64,000 nucleotides of DNA from Atopsyche davidsoni (taxonomy: Eukaryota > Arthropoda > Insecta > Trichoptera > Hydrobiosidae), in assembly GCA_022113835.1 (NCBI GenBank), contig JAILWY010000005.1, forward strand, positions 3,986,501 through 4,050,500. The letters run 5' to 3'. The notes under the pieces are model-generated. The model had not been told where the DNA came from. It saw only the letters and a list, made by a program, of their open reading frames with translations, and did not search any database. Below are positions 26,547-36,139 of this stretch, piece by piece. Position numbers and translations under genes: made by a program. The first letter of the stretch is position 1. Every line of letters starts with the position of its first letter.

Positions 26547-27043
26547 CAATAAATATTCTACCTTAAAGTTAAGTTTATACATCATCAATGATCCATTACA
26601 CCTTCAAAAATTAAAAAAATTAAAGCTCTTTAAAATGATATTATTTATTCGGCATATGTATGCATGCTATTTATTATTCACAGAGTTTTTAAAATAAAAT
26701 GGTTAAAATATTGTGTAACTGCAATTGAAAGCTTTCCAAATTTCATTACTCAATTTATTAAATATCCGTACACTGCAAATAAATAATTATTCATTCAAGT
26801 AAAATTTAGTAAGAGTAATATCCAATCCAACTATTAAATTTTGACAACACTCTCATATCTATTTATTGTTTAGACAAAATCAACATTTATTCAAATTAAT
26901 ATTTTTAAATACAGGACTAACATTTTTGAATTGAGTGATTTGAATTGTTTAAACTTTTGACTGAAACCTGTGGCTGCAATCTTTGGGAGAGCAAACTAAT
27001 GGCTCCTTACTTATAACCTCTTGAGTTCATGATAACTTTATTT
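24301..27043. other. AT-rich intergenic or 3' flanking stretch
   Basis: Very AT-rich with low complexity, including a TA-repeat tract at 26510-26541. No coding pattern was seen. A small inverted repeat around an AP-1-like TGACTC core lies at 26349-26373. Confidence 0.5.
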
Positions 27044-27132
27044 TAATTTGTCAAGAGCTGATTGATATCTTTCTTCTCTTGTGTTTTTGAAACTTGATTT
27101 AAAACTTCTGGACCGTGATGTTGTCTTTTAAA
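27044..27132 (-). CDS. Candidate terminal exon of a minus-strand gene converging on Notum
   Basis: Read on the minus strand, an 11-T pyrimidine tract ending TTTTAAAAG precedes an open segment with two alternative frames. One ends RYQSALDKLK then a stop at 27044-27046, followed at once by an overlapping AATAAA. The other ends KKDINQLLTN then a stop. The following sequence is more complex than its surroundings, as a 3' UTR would be. No domain was recognised. The length is within chance for one exon, and the support is the acceptor quality and position only. Confidence 0.25.
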
Positions 27133-28607
27133 AAAAAAAAGCATTTGTTCAAAACGGTTGGGTGATTCTTGTATGTAGCATGCCTTCCCTCATATTATAG
27201 CTATTGATGCCAGTAAGAGAGTATAGAATATAAATATTAAATAATTAAGAAATAGTTTCATCGTACCAATACTACTATTCATATAAGTTTATTTATTTAC
27301 ATACCACACAATCAGTTGCATTTGAAGATTTCATTTTTGTACATAACATTGTAAAGGTAGTATCACAATAATCGAGATATTATTTTTTAAAAATTGTTAT
27401 TAAATATTATTTTCACTACTTCAACAGATAACGAAAACCACATTTTAAATATGAGGTGAATAATTAAATAAAATTTGAAAAAAAAGTTTTTTTCCTTAAA
27501 ATATTTTTGTGGAAAATTAAAATTTGATTTCAATTATTCCCGATCCATTAATTCTCAATTTATAAAAGTGTGTTATTATAAAAAAAGATTCAATTTTAAT
27601 ACAAAATGCGTAACACCTCTTTTACAAATTATACTTCTAGTTTTATAAATCTTGACCAAAGTGCAACATTTGAAAATACCCATTGAATTATTATACTCAT
27701 TGAGACTGTTATGTTCAACATCACAAAAATTAAATTTTTCAATTTTGAACATTAAATTAATATACTTTTCAATTGAGTCCGAATTATCATTTTAACCATA
27801 TAACATTAAATTTGGTTTTATATATTACAGAACAGCACTGCATTTTGTAGTAAGATACATTTGTGATAATTTAGATAATATTATCTGTTTTACTCAAAAA
27901 TAAATAAATTTCCAATAAATTTAATAAATTAAAGTTTCCAACATATCAATCCCATGTCTCATTAATGTATTTTGGGGACATATTATTTATAACTGAATTA
28001 ATGTTATTAATCATTTTATACCAAAACAATCCTGCACTTTATTTTTAATGTTATTTAAAATCTGTATTTGAATACAATAACAAAAATGTATTTGAAAATA
28101 AATTGTGATTTTATAAAAAAATAATCTTTTATTTAAATATACCTACATTTTATAACCATTTTTTAGGTTTGTTTATAATCAAAATTGTGCATATAGTCCC
28201 TTGATTCAAAACAATCTACCATAAAAAAAATCTATTTCACTTTTAAATCAGTTATCTTAATTTTATTGTTCAATTACAGATATATTTTTTAATATCCTAG
28301 GTGTACCTACAATTATTATATGTATATAATTTACCTGTAAAGCTGCTAAAAAAGTATATGTGTATGTAAAAGTTGTGGTTTGTTGGATAACCCTGAAATT
28401 CGGGATGCTTTTAATTGAATTGTGCAAACTATGATACTTAAATACTTTTTCTTTATCAATCATAATATACAGATTAGAAATAATATGTACGCACATAATT
28501 TAATATATAATAAACGGAAAGAATCAATATAAAGACTATGAGATGTGGACGCTATCAATTTTATCATTTAATTAAAATAAATTTATTGGAAATATAAATG
28601 AGCTTAC
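27133..28607. other. AT-rich stretch, possible intron of the minus-strand candidate
   Basis: AT-rich, no firm exon. On the minus strand a segment at 28337-28394 is bounded by TTTCAG and ACAG/GTAAAT, which could be an internal exon or could contain a microexon of 8-11 bases. This is not strong enough to call. Confidence 0.3.
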
Positions 28608-28655
28608 CCTGCAATCAAGTTGACAACATGCATCAATATACTTTTGACTAATCAT
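28608..28655 (-). CDS. Candidate first coding exon, minus strand
   Basis: An ATG at 28655 in the insect-like context AAAAATGA opens 16 codons (MISQKYIDACCQLDCR) ending at AGG/GTAAGC, a good donor, phase 0. It lies about 450 bases downstream, in minus-strand terms, of the GC-richer 29.1-kb promoter patch. That patch would then be bidirectional. Sixteen codons is short, and no homolog was recognised. Confidence 0.25.
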
Positions 28656-28834
28656 TTTTATTTTTAGACTATAAGTATACACATATTTTGTTAAAAAAAA
28701 TACACTACTTGCACGGTAAATCTGTATATTCATATGTTTATTTATTTAAAGATTAGTCGATTACAAAATTAAATCTAGTTACAGAATCTAATAACAAAAG
28801 TACACGTTTTATTGAAATTTTCCAATTGTTTTAG

Positions 28835-28932
28835 TGCGCTAACGCGACAGCTTATCCAACATGACGAATGAAAAATTGTTTAACGCTCTATCGCAACAGC
28901 ATATCCAACATAACAAATGAAAAATTACAAGG
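28835..28932. repeat. 49-bp tandem duplication
   Basis: Two imperfect copies of about 49 bp lie head to tail. They share CGACAGCTTATCCAACATGA / GCAACAGCATATCCAACATA and a common GAATGAAAAATT / AAATGAAAAATT end. The pair sits just left of the 29.1-kb promoter patch. Confidence 0.7.
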
Positions 28933-29094
28933 TGACTCTTGAGACTGAAAAGTACTATAATATGGCTATCACCTTATTTTAATTGGGTTAACTATTGCAT
29001 ATAAAAATAAAATATCTTAAAAAAAATATTTTAATGCAATTTAAGTCCAAACGAATAAATTATAAGAAAAATTAATTTAATATATGTATATATA

Positions 29095-29218
29095 TTTGCG
29101 CCTTGATTGCACGTTTACGTGTTGCTAGCTTCGCGCGGTTGCCATTTTGAAATGTGCTCGCGGCGTATTGTTTGACGTTAACAGGTTTCGTGTTTTTTTT
29201 ATATATACAATATTAACC
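29095..29218. promoter_or_regulatory. Promoter-like GC patch, possibly bidirectional
   Basis: A short CpG-containing patch (GCTTCGCGCGGTTGCCATTT region) lies in very AT-rich DNA. It contains GCCATTTT, the core recognised by YY1/Pleiohomeotic proteins. Candidate first exons lie on both sides, at 29219 on plus and 28655 on minus. The promoter role is inferred from composition and layout. Confidence 0.4.
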
Positions 29219-29263
29219 ATGAATTCCAACGGATATAATTGCAGATTATATTGCAGAGTACAG
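29219..29263 (+). CDS. Candidate upstream small ORF, first exon
   Basis: An ATG (context ACCATGA) opens 15 codons, MNSNGYNCRLYCRVQ, ending at CAG/GTAAAA, a good donor, phase 0. If it joins the acceptor TTTTCAG at 30374, the frame runs 11 more codons and stops at 30408-30410. That gives a 26-residue peptide whose stop lies about 410 bases before the ATG at 30823 in the same exon. It would then act as an upstream ORF of the 30823 gene. It may instead be noncoding 5' UTR. No family was recognised. Confidence 0.35.
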
Positions 29264-30374
29264 GTAAAAGTGTTCAATTATTGATATTGCATAATATATA
29301 TTTTTTAAAATAAAATATGATTAAATAAACAGTTAAACCATATGCGAGGTATCTGGGAGCTAAAAGTTTTAAAGCACTTTGATAGTGTTTAAATATGCAC
29401 AATGTAAATATTTGTACCACAATAGTTGATTGAATGATTGAGATAAAATATAAAAATATGTACTAATGAAGAAAAGCAACTATTTGATAATTTGCATAAG
29501 ATTATGTTGCGTTATGACGTCTATAATATTTTCTCATGTTAACGCTTATTTGTTATATGAAATAATGTGTAAATATATATTACAAGTTTTTAATTATTTC
29601 AATACATTTTTTATCGAATAACACCCAATGGCATTTTTAATTGAAAAGTCAATGAATCACTTTTTCATTTTGAGCAAACATGTTTTGATACCTTCTTCGT
29701 TGACTTTTACTTTTTAATATTAAGTGGGTTGGGCATTAGTACAACACTAGATTAGAAATTCCCTTGGAGCGGGAGGTTCCTTGCATTATTGGACACCTAG
29801 TTCCTTTTAAATAATATAAACAGTATTAAAAAATATTTTTTTAAGTTATATTATAAAATAAAAATGCTTGAAACTGAAAATAGCCAAAAAAATATGAGAA
29901 TGAGAAATTAAAAATTAATGGGGGTGGTAGATTTGAAATGCTTTAATTTAAAATAAATTTAACATATGCTTAAATTATATATTTAGTACTACTGCAAAAT
30001 ACAATTAGAGATAGCTTAGTTTAAGGACTGTTCAGCTTTTGCGGTGTCATTCGCTAAACCAGATTTATATTATTTTATTGTTTGTGTTCATTGTTATTAC
30101 AATTGCAGTGGAATTAGTGTCACATTATATTTGTAACTCCTGCAAACGTGACGAGTGCCTCTCTGATTACAAACTAATGAACATTATATCTAATAAGATT
30201 TCACTGTCTCGATAAGCTGTTAAACTAACCTAATTGTATTGTATCTAAATAGTATATACGAGTATTATTTAAAACTCATTAGGTGGATTATGTACCATCT
30301 AAAATTTTGTATGCATTATGACTGAATTTATCCCAAACATTTATTCATAAATAATAATTTTATTTCCTTTTCAG
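29264..30374. other. Possible 5' intron, AT-rich
   Basis: AT-rich sequence between the 29263 donor and the TTTCCTTTTCAG acceptor at 30363-30374. No coding content was seen. Confidence 0.35.
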
Positions 30375-30822
30375 ATCAACACGACCAAACCCTGCTCATT
30401 GATATCCTAGACTCGCGCTTCATTATCTACAAAAAACAATTTTTTGCATAGAAACAATCCCCCCTAGTTTATACGACTGTGATAGCGTTTTATCGGGTAT
30501 CGGCGTATCGACTGGCAATAATTTGTATCGGCGCGGTCAAAATTCGAGTGTTTTATTGTCGATAAGGCACCGAAGCCTCTTATCTGCGGTGCTGAGTGGC
30601 CGACCCGCTCAATCCGCGGTCTGCTCGGTCTGCTCCCGCCGCGTCGCTTATTTATAAATCTCGTCTCACTCGCATCGCGCCGAGTCCTCCGCGTCCGCCG
30701 GCCGAGCATTATTCGGCGCCCGACCGGTCCGAGTCGTCCTTCCCGCGGAAGTAGTGCTTTTTGTTTTTTTTTTTTTTTTTGTTTTTGTTTTCCTCCGACT
30801 GAGAGCCTGTTCTGAGCGCGCG
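30375..30822 (+). promoter_or_regulatory. GC island and 5' UTR of the 30823 exon
   Basis: The first 36 bases could complete the small upstream ORF. From about 30480 the sequence becomes a CpG island, with a T-run near 30764-30780. This is promoter-like and could drive transcription from within, so the ATG at 30823 may be reached either from the 29.1-kb start or from a local start. Confidence 0.45.
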
Positions 30823-30911
30823 ATGGCGTCCAGTGACCCCCCGAGACTGGGGTCCGGGATCTCCCTCCCCCAGTGGATGACAACCAAAGCCACCGATGCC
30901 AACTCGTCGCG
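30823..30911 (+). CDS. Candidate first coding exon A
   Basis: An ATG opens 29 full codons (MASSDPPRLGSGISLPQWMT...ANSSR) in a GC-rich island and ends at CGCG/GTGAGT, a near-perfect donor, leaving two bases (intron phase 2). Codon use is GC-rich, unlike the flanks. I do not recognise the protein, and it has no signal peptide or known motif. The downstream exon is not in view. Four other ATG-plus-donor exons to the right share phase 2, which fits alternative N-termini of one long plus-strand gene. Of the five this is the longest and most exon-like. Confidence 0.6.
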
Positions 30912-31132
30912 GTGAGTTTATTTTGAGTTTATTTGTGTTGTGATGTTTTGCGTTGTTGAGAGAACAGATAATAATCCCTTTTGAATATATACGCGTGGTA
31001 CAAATTTGACCCATTGTTTTTTTCCATTTATTATGTAAAATCCTTGTCTTGATACTAGTTTTGATTCATTAACTACCCGCCATTTATTTGATGAAATAAA
31101 TTTCATTCGGGATTTTGAGCTTGTCTAGTGCT

Positions 31133-31615
31133 GCAAAGTGAGAATTGAGACAGCACGTAGTATGTTCAATAAATTTAACCCTGAAATCTCGCTGGAGATT
31201 CACCAAATGCTATGTCGTCTCAGTTCTCCTTTATGGAGTCAAAGCTTGGACACTCAAGACAGCTACTATGCGAAGAATTGAAGCGGCAGAAATGTGGCTG
31301 TATAGGAGAATCCTCAAGATACCATGGGTTGACCGCGTTACAAATGAAAAGAGTCTTGCACAAAAGCGGTAAAGAAGCGGAAGGTCTCATATTTTGGCCA
31401 CATTTTTCGTAACATATAGGATCCGTCCAAGGAAAAATCGAAGCAAAAGGGGCATTGGAAAGAGAAAGTTTACGTGGATGCGAAATTTTCGCCAGTGGCT
31501 GGAGGTCGGAAGTGCGGCCGAATTAATGAGACTTGACCAGGATAGGGATATGTTCGAGGAAATGGTCACCAACTGTACTGCTGGAACTGCTTTTAGGATG
31601 TTTGCATGAAATATT
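31133..31615 (+). mobile_element. RTE-type LINE, 3' fragment of the reverse transcriptase ORF
   Basis: A plus-strand relic of an endonuclease-reverse transcriptase. Pieces in shifted frames include RIETARSMFNKF, then CYVVSVLLYGVKAWTLK, IEAAEMWLYRRILKIPW and VDRVTNEKSL, and after another shift GKRKFTWMRNFRQWLEVGS. These blocks in this order are the thumb and C-terminal region typical of RTE-like elements common in insects. At least two frameshifts and a 5' truncation make it nonfunctional. It lies about 220 bases after the candidate exon A donor, so it is probably intronic. Confidence 0.9.
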
Positions 31616-32094
31616 GAGAGGGCATCATAAATACAAAATCTACAACACGGGTAGGGCAGCTGCAAAACTCAAAAATCACATATAGTGTGATTCACTAATT
31701 TGGAAAAATTCTAATTATTATAATTCATCTACGTCCTGCAAGCTTGTGCTGGTACTCCGCTATGGCGTCGCAATGTGTCCGCTTCAGCCCACAGCAGCGG
31801 CCGAGATTATCAAACCTGCTAATTTTTATTTGTAATTATGCCAGGGAAAGCGGTAGAACGGTTCCAAGCTTGGACGGAAATAGTTTAGAAATAGCAGCGA
31901 TGAAGGATGGCCAACAGCGGGACAAAATCGCCGAATGCTGATTCGGTGGCGCAGTTCCCAGCAACGCGCTGAATTATGCAAAAATTGCTGCACGTATTTT
32001 TATTTGATCACAGCCGAGATAGTGAATTGGCATATCTTAAAATATCTTTTTATTAGATCTGTGCCGTGAAAATATTTTGATATTATTTTATTTT
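31616..32094. other. Spacer between LINE tail and piggyBac
   Basis: A moderately complex patch at 31735-31970 may be another repeat fragment. No gene was recognised. Confidence 0.35.
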
Positions 32095-32098
32095 TTAA

Positions 32099-34033
32099 CA
32101 CTAGATTGCCCAAGATTTTATGTATACCTATATTGCCCAAAAGCAGTCAAAATGACTGCTTTGTGAAAGAATAACTAATGTGTAAAGAAATTTGTTTAAA
32201 ATTATTTTTTTATATTTTTTATATTATTTACAGTTATATAAGTAAATATTAAAAATAAAAAAAAATTACTTCACTTGGTAAAAATTAATTTATGCATTAT
32301 TATTTGTACATTTTAGGAAATTAAAGTGGAAATCTTTTTATGTGTACATCTTCCGCAAACACACTTTTGACATTATTCACATATATTATTTGTTTTGTTG
32401 TTGTGGCAAAGTCGTACTTGACAAATTTTGCGTTTGTTAGAATGGGTTGCATTTGATGATGTTGCAGTTGATCTTTTTGGGTCTTCATGTTCTGATAAAT
32501 TTTTCTGTCTTGCAGCTCTGTATTCGGTGAAAAGCTGTTCTGTTTATTGAAACAAGAATTCTTTTCGTTGTATTTGTATTCCTGTCGTTTCTTTGTAAAG
32601 GATCCAAGCATTTATAGCAGCTAAATCTAAAATATTAAATAATATTTGGAGGGAACTACGTTATCTACGAGAACTAGAAAAAATACAGCAAAAGCTAGTT
32701 ATCTACGAGAACTAGCTTTTACTCAATTCTCTAATTTATATAGCAGAGTGGAAAAACGAGGCAGTTATCCTTCGTTTGTTTGGCTGCTTTGGGTAGTTCT
32801 CTTTTGATTCCTCTAATAGTTCCAACTAGAGTTGTTTTTTTGCCAATAATTTTGTAACGAGTGACAAGCTAGTGAAAAAGTTATCGGTCGTGATATTTCT
32901 TCCATTGCTTGTATATGGCTCGACAAGTTTTAGAACAACGTGTTCACCGAGAAACATTGACGATGGTCGTTGTTCATCTCTCCCCAAATAAGGAAAGCCA
33001 TTCATCTACTAAAATCTGATGCAAGTCAGAATTTGATGCCAAATTTGTTGGGTTTATTAGGCATATACTGTGTAAACCTGCACCTGGGTTTTGACGGAAA
33101 TAATTGCTCGTCAACTGTTATATTTTGCCCTGGTTGATAGCAAGCTTGACTATTTTCATTGAACTTGTCCCATATTTCCGAAATCAAGGCAAATCTATTT
33201 GTTTTAAGGCTTGTTTCGTTTCTTTTGTCAAAACAAATAAATCGTAGGATTTGATTGAACTTTTCTCTGGCCAATTTTTCTAATAAATTCGGGACCCCGC
33301 TTTGCTGACCATAAATAGCTCAGTTTTAAATTTTTTGCCTCGGAGGCTCCACGAGCATATAAAATCTCAATAAATGCACGTATTTCCGGTAATGCTGTTG
33401 TCCAATCATTCCTCAAAATTCGGCGGCCTTCTTCTTCTGTGCACTTTTTTATATGTTTGATAATATAGTTATTTATTATCAATGAGAATGCACTGATAAG
33501 ATTATCTGTCATAATGTTCCTTTTTGCGTAGCCTGTTGGCCCTTTCACACCCTTGAAAATACAAGTAGATGTTAACCTTCCAGAAAGTTAAATTTTGACC
33601 ACCCAGTACCATCGGCAGCTGTTTCGGTCTCCTGAATGGTGTTTTCAGTTTTCAGTTTTCAGCTTCATGATGTCAATTTATCATGTACTTGTATGTTATC
33701 ATGTGACGATAATCGAAAAAAAAATGAAAACTGTTAGCTCAATACAGAACCGAACTGTTCGTATAAGAAATTGACTCAATTCAATAATAAGAGTCATTTG
33801 ATTATTTAAAATTTCCCAAGCAGTCAAAATGACTGCTTTTGGGCAATATAGGTATAACACATATATATATACCGGAAATGAAGGGTGTGGAGGTAAATTC
33901 TATTATCAATAAACGCATTTATATGTTTTAGAAAAAGTCATGAAATTTTAAGAAATTATGTATATAAATACTTAATTTTTTTTCTAATTGAAATTCAAAA
34001 GCAGTCAAAATGACTTCTTTGGGCAACCTAGTG
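32099..34033 (-). mobile_element. Decayed piggyBac-like transposon with TTAA duplications
   Basis: A 1,935-bp element flanked by TTAA on both sides (32095-32098 and 34034-34037), the piggyBac target. Its ends are inverted: CACTAGATTGCCCAA at left and, on the minus strand at right, CACTAGGTTGCCCAA. A near-palindrome AGCAGTCAAAATGACTGCT sits inside the left end at about 32143-32161, at about 33819-33837, and in a variant form at about 34000-34018. The word CCTATATTGCCCAAAAGCAG at left is mirrored near 33835-33855. The transposase is coded on the minus strand and interrupted by frameshifts and stops. Confidence 0.93.
32321..33560 (-). pseudogene. piggyBac transposase, broken
   Basis: Minus-strand pieces in order: an N-terminal part of the transposase domain (33228-33548), then FDKRNETSLKTNRFALISEI and ITVDEQLFPSKPRCRF (33026-33274), which hold the first catalytic Asp of the family. 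Next comes GRNITTDNFFTSL (about 32868-32915) with the second Asp. The C-terminal cysteine-rich tail follows (KICQVRLCHNNKTNNIC and CQKCVCGRC-like, near 32340-32440). Where the third Asp should lie I see a rearranged patch at 32655-32715 with a duplicated 17-mer TTATCTACGAGAACTAG and foldback arms. Several frameshifts and stops disable it. Confidence 0.88.
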
Positions 34034-34037
34034 TTAA

Positions 34038-36040
34038 AAAACAAAGGCTGGGATTATATTTTTTGCCCGTATCGGATGATATTATTATTATTGAAACATT
34101 ATTATCTTTGTAAACGCCGAAGCTAAAAAAACAACTCATTAATAACGTCATGTCATTAAAAAAATATTCATGATTGTATTGTATAAGCTTACAAGTCTGT
34201 AGTCTCCTTTGCGACAGTAGTTCTAGGGTGGGAATATTTACCCCCTAAATCGAAGCAGCTATTATTATTTTGAGGTTTATTCTATTTTTATATATAGGGC
34301 ATATGATTTAATGTCTTGAATCAGATTAATAATCTGCACGTTGTCCTAAAGTCCACGTACAAATAAATAAATACGCAAGCATCTAAATGTATGTCCGTCT
34401 CAAATCGATTAATGGATATTAGTGAAATGTAGATCATAAATTTGATTTAGCACTGCGTGTTCTAAACGGTATTTAAAGGTTGTTTTTTTTTGTATGCAAT
34501 CCAATCCATCGGCATGCCTTACCCCAGGAGACACCGAGCCACAGGCGCAGCACGGGAGAGATCGTATTTTTATATAATTGAACAGTTCGTTAATCGATGG
34601 TTCACAATCGATGTATTTGAATTTCACGTTGAATCAATAAGAAGAACTGCTGCGAAAACATCACCGGACGACTCTGCCGGGTCAGACGGTTGGATTCTTG
34701 TTTTTCTAAATACCGAAGCGCGCTGCACACGTAGCGACACAACTGATAACCGACCGACACATTGCATCTATCATTTTTTGTGGCATTTGGCATTTGTGTA
34801 GCTACGTGTGCAGTGTACCTAAGTCGCGACAACGCTGACAACCGGCCTGCCGCTCGATTTGTCAATGGCGACAAAAAAATTACCAACAGCTACTGCTAGT
34901 ATAATACTCATTGGGATTAATTTTTTTTCGAGTATTGCCGAAAAAAATGTTCCGTTATAATTTGTTGGTGAGATGCTGATCTGTTGCTACGCAGAGTGTC
35001 CCGGCGGCCTGCGATTGGAGGAGCGGCACCACACCTCGCCTGCCTCGGGCGAATGTCAAATCCGCACATTTCGATGAACTTTATTGAGCAATCCGCACGG
35101 CGGCTGTTCAATCGCTCTCGGCATCAGATGTAACTGCTATAAAAACATTCCCCGTCCGATGACGTGTAACGAGCAGGGGCGCTAAACGGTGGGTCTTTAC
35201 TACTCAACAATTTATTAAAAACATATATTGGCGGATTTTGATTCAAACACGATGGTATTTGAAATACACCATAATAATTAACACTTTTAATATTATAAAA
35301 ATGTTTGTGTCATAAATTGTTTTTCTTGGGATATCAAGATTTGAATATATTTAAATTTTTATATCTGTAATAAATGTCAATATATTTTTAATCGTATTTA
35401 TATCTGCTCATTATCTAAAAACAGTGAAAGAAGACGTAGATAAGTCGTAATACCAAAGCATTTATTAAAATAAATACAAAATGTACGTTTTTTTTTTGGG
35501 TTTAACATAAATTCGTGCGTGTTGTTTCACACTTAATACGAGAATACAGCGTCTATTTTAGAAACAATTCTTGTTCTCAGGTTGTATATAAAATTAGCGT
35601 AGAAATGAAGTATTAAAATATTCATCACTGTACATTATATATCGCACAAGAAATACAGTGCATCGATCGATTCTCAAGCCTTTTCGTCAGTAACGTTTTC
35701 TATGTGCATAGTTGCATGCTTTGAATTTAATTATCGGGAAATTCTGTTATGTACATTTTTCATCAATCAATATAAAGAAAAGCAACTCTAAAAATTATTA
35801 TGCTTTATTATGTAGACAATATTTTTTTTAATCGATGTAATTAGTTTTTAAAAATATATGATTAAGTACAGTTCAGATGACTGAAAGTAAATATATATTG
35901 TTTTCAGCTATTATTTTCAACTACAAAAGCATAACAAATAAACGACCTTTGTGTATAGCTCATCGTGTTAGCTCGTAATCGAGCGCACTTTCCAGAGGAC
36001 GACACTTGACCTTGGGGTGTTAGATTTATCCGTGACCTTC
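34038..36040. other. Intronic or intergenic stretch with GC patches
   Basis: Mostly AT-rich. GC-richer patches at 34500-34560, 34660-34880 and 34985-35110 look like inserted repeats. At 34723-34813 a 13-bp perfect inverted repeat (CTGCACACGTAGC and GCTACGTGTGCAG) encloses 65 bases, a small MITE-like foldback. No gene was recognised. Confidence 0.4.
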
Positions 36041-36095
36041 CCGGGGTGCGCAGGCGCGGGGGCGGCGCAGTGCGGGACCCCTAGAGCCTCCATTC
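36041..36095 (+). promoter_or_regulatory. GC island before candidate exon B
   Basis: A short CpG-rich block (GCGCAGGCGCGGGGGCGGCG region) just before the ATG at 36096, in AT-rich surroundings. It is promoter-like by composition only. Confidence 0.35.
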
Positions 36096-36133
36096 ATGGC
36101 GGCGGCAGTATGGCCCGGGAAGCAGGCGCGAGG
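36096..36133 (+). CDS. Candidate first coding exon B
   Basis: An ATG (context ATTCATGG) opens 12 codons, MAAAVWPGKQAR, plus two bases, ending at AGG/GTAGGT, a fair donor, phase 2. Without splicing the frame stops at once (TAG inside the donor), so it can only be coding as a spliced first exon. It is unrecognised. It is the weakest of the five phase-2 candidates because a 12-codon frame is easily open by chance in GC-rich DNA. Confidence 0.3.
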
Positions 36134-36139
36134 GTAGGT

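Noticed and set aside
27280..27360. Minus-strand frame ending in a GTATGT donor near 27297
   Set aside because: No AG acceptor lies at the open end of the frame, so it is probably chance.
30464..30883. 139-codon minus-strand open frame in the 30.5-kb island
   Set aside because: It is antisense to candidate exon A and its leader, with low-complexity Lys/Arg runs from the T-run; explained by GC-rich composition.
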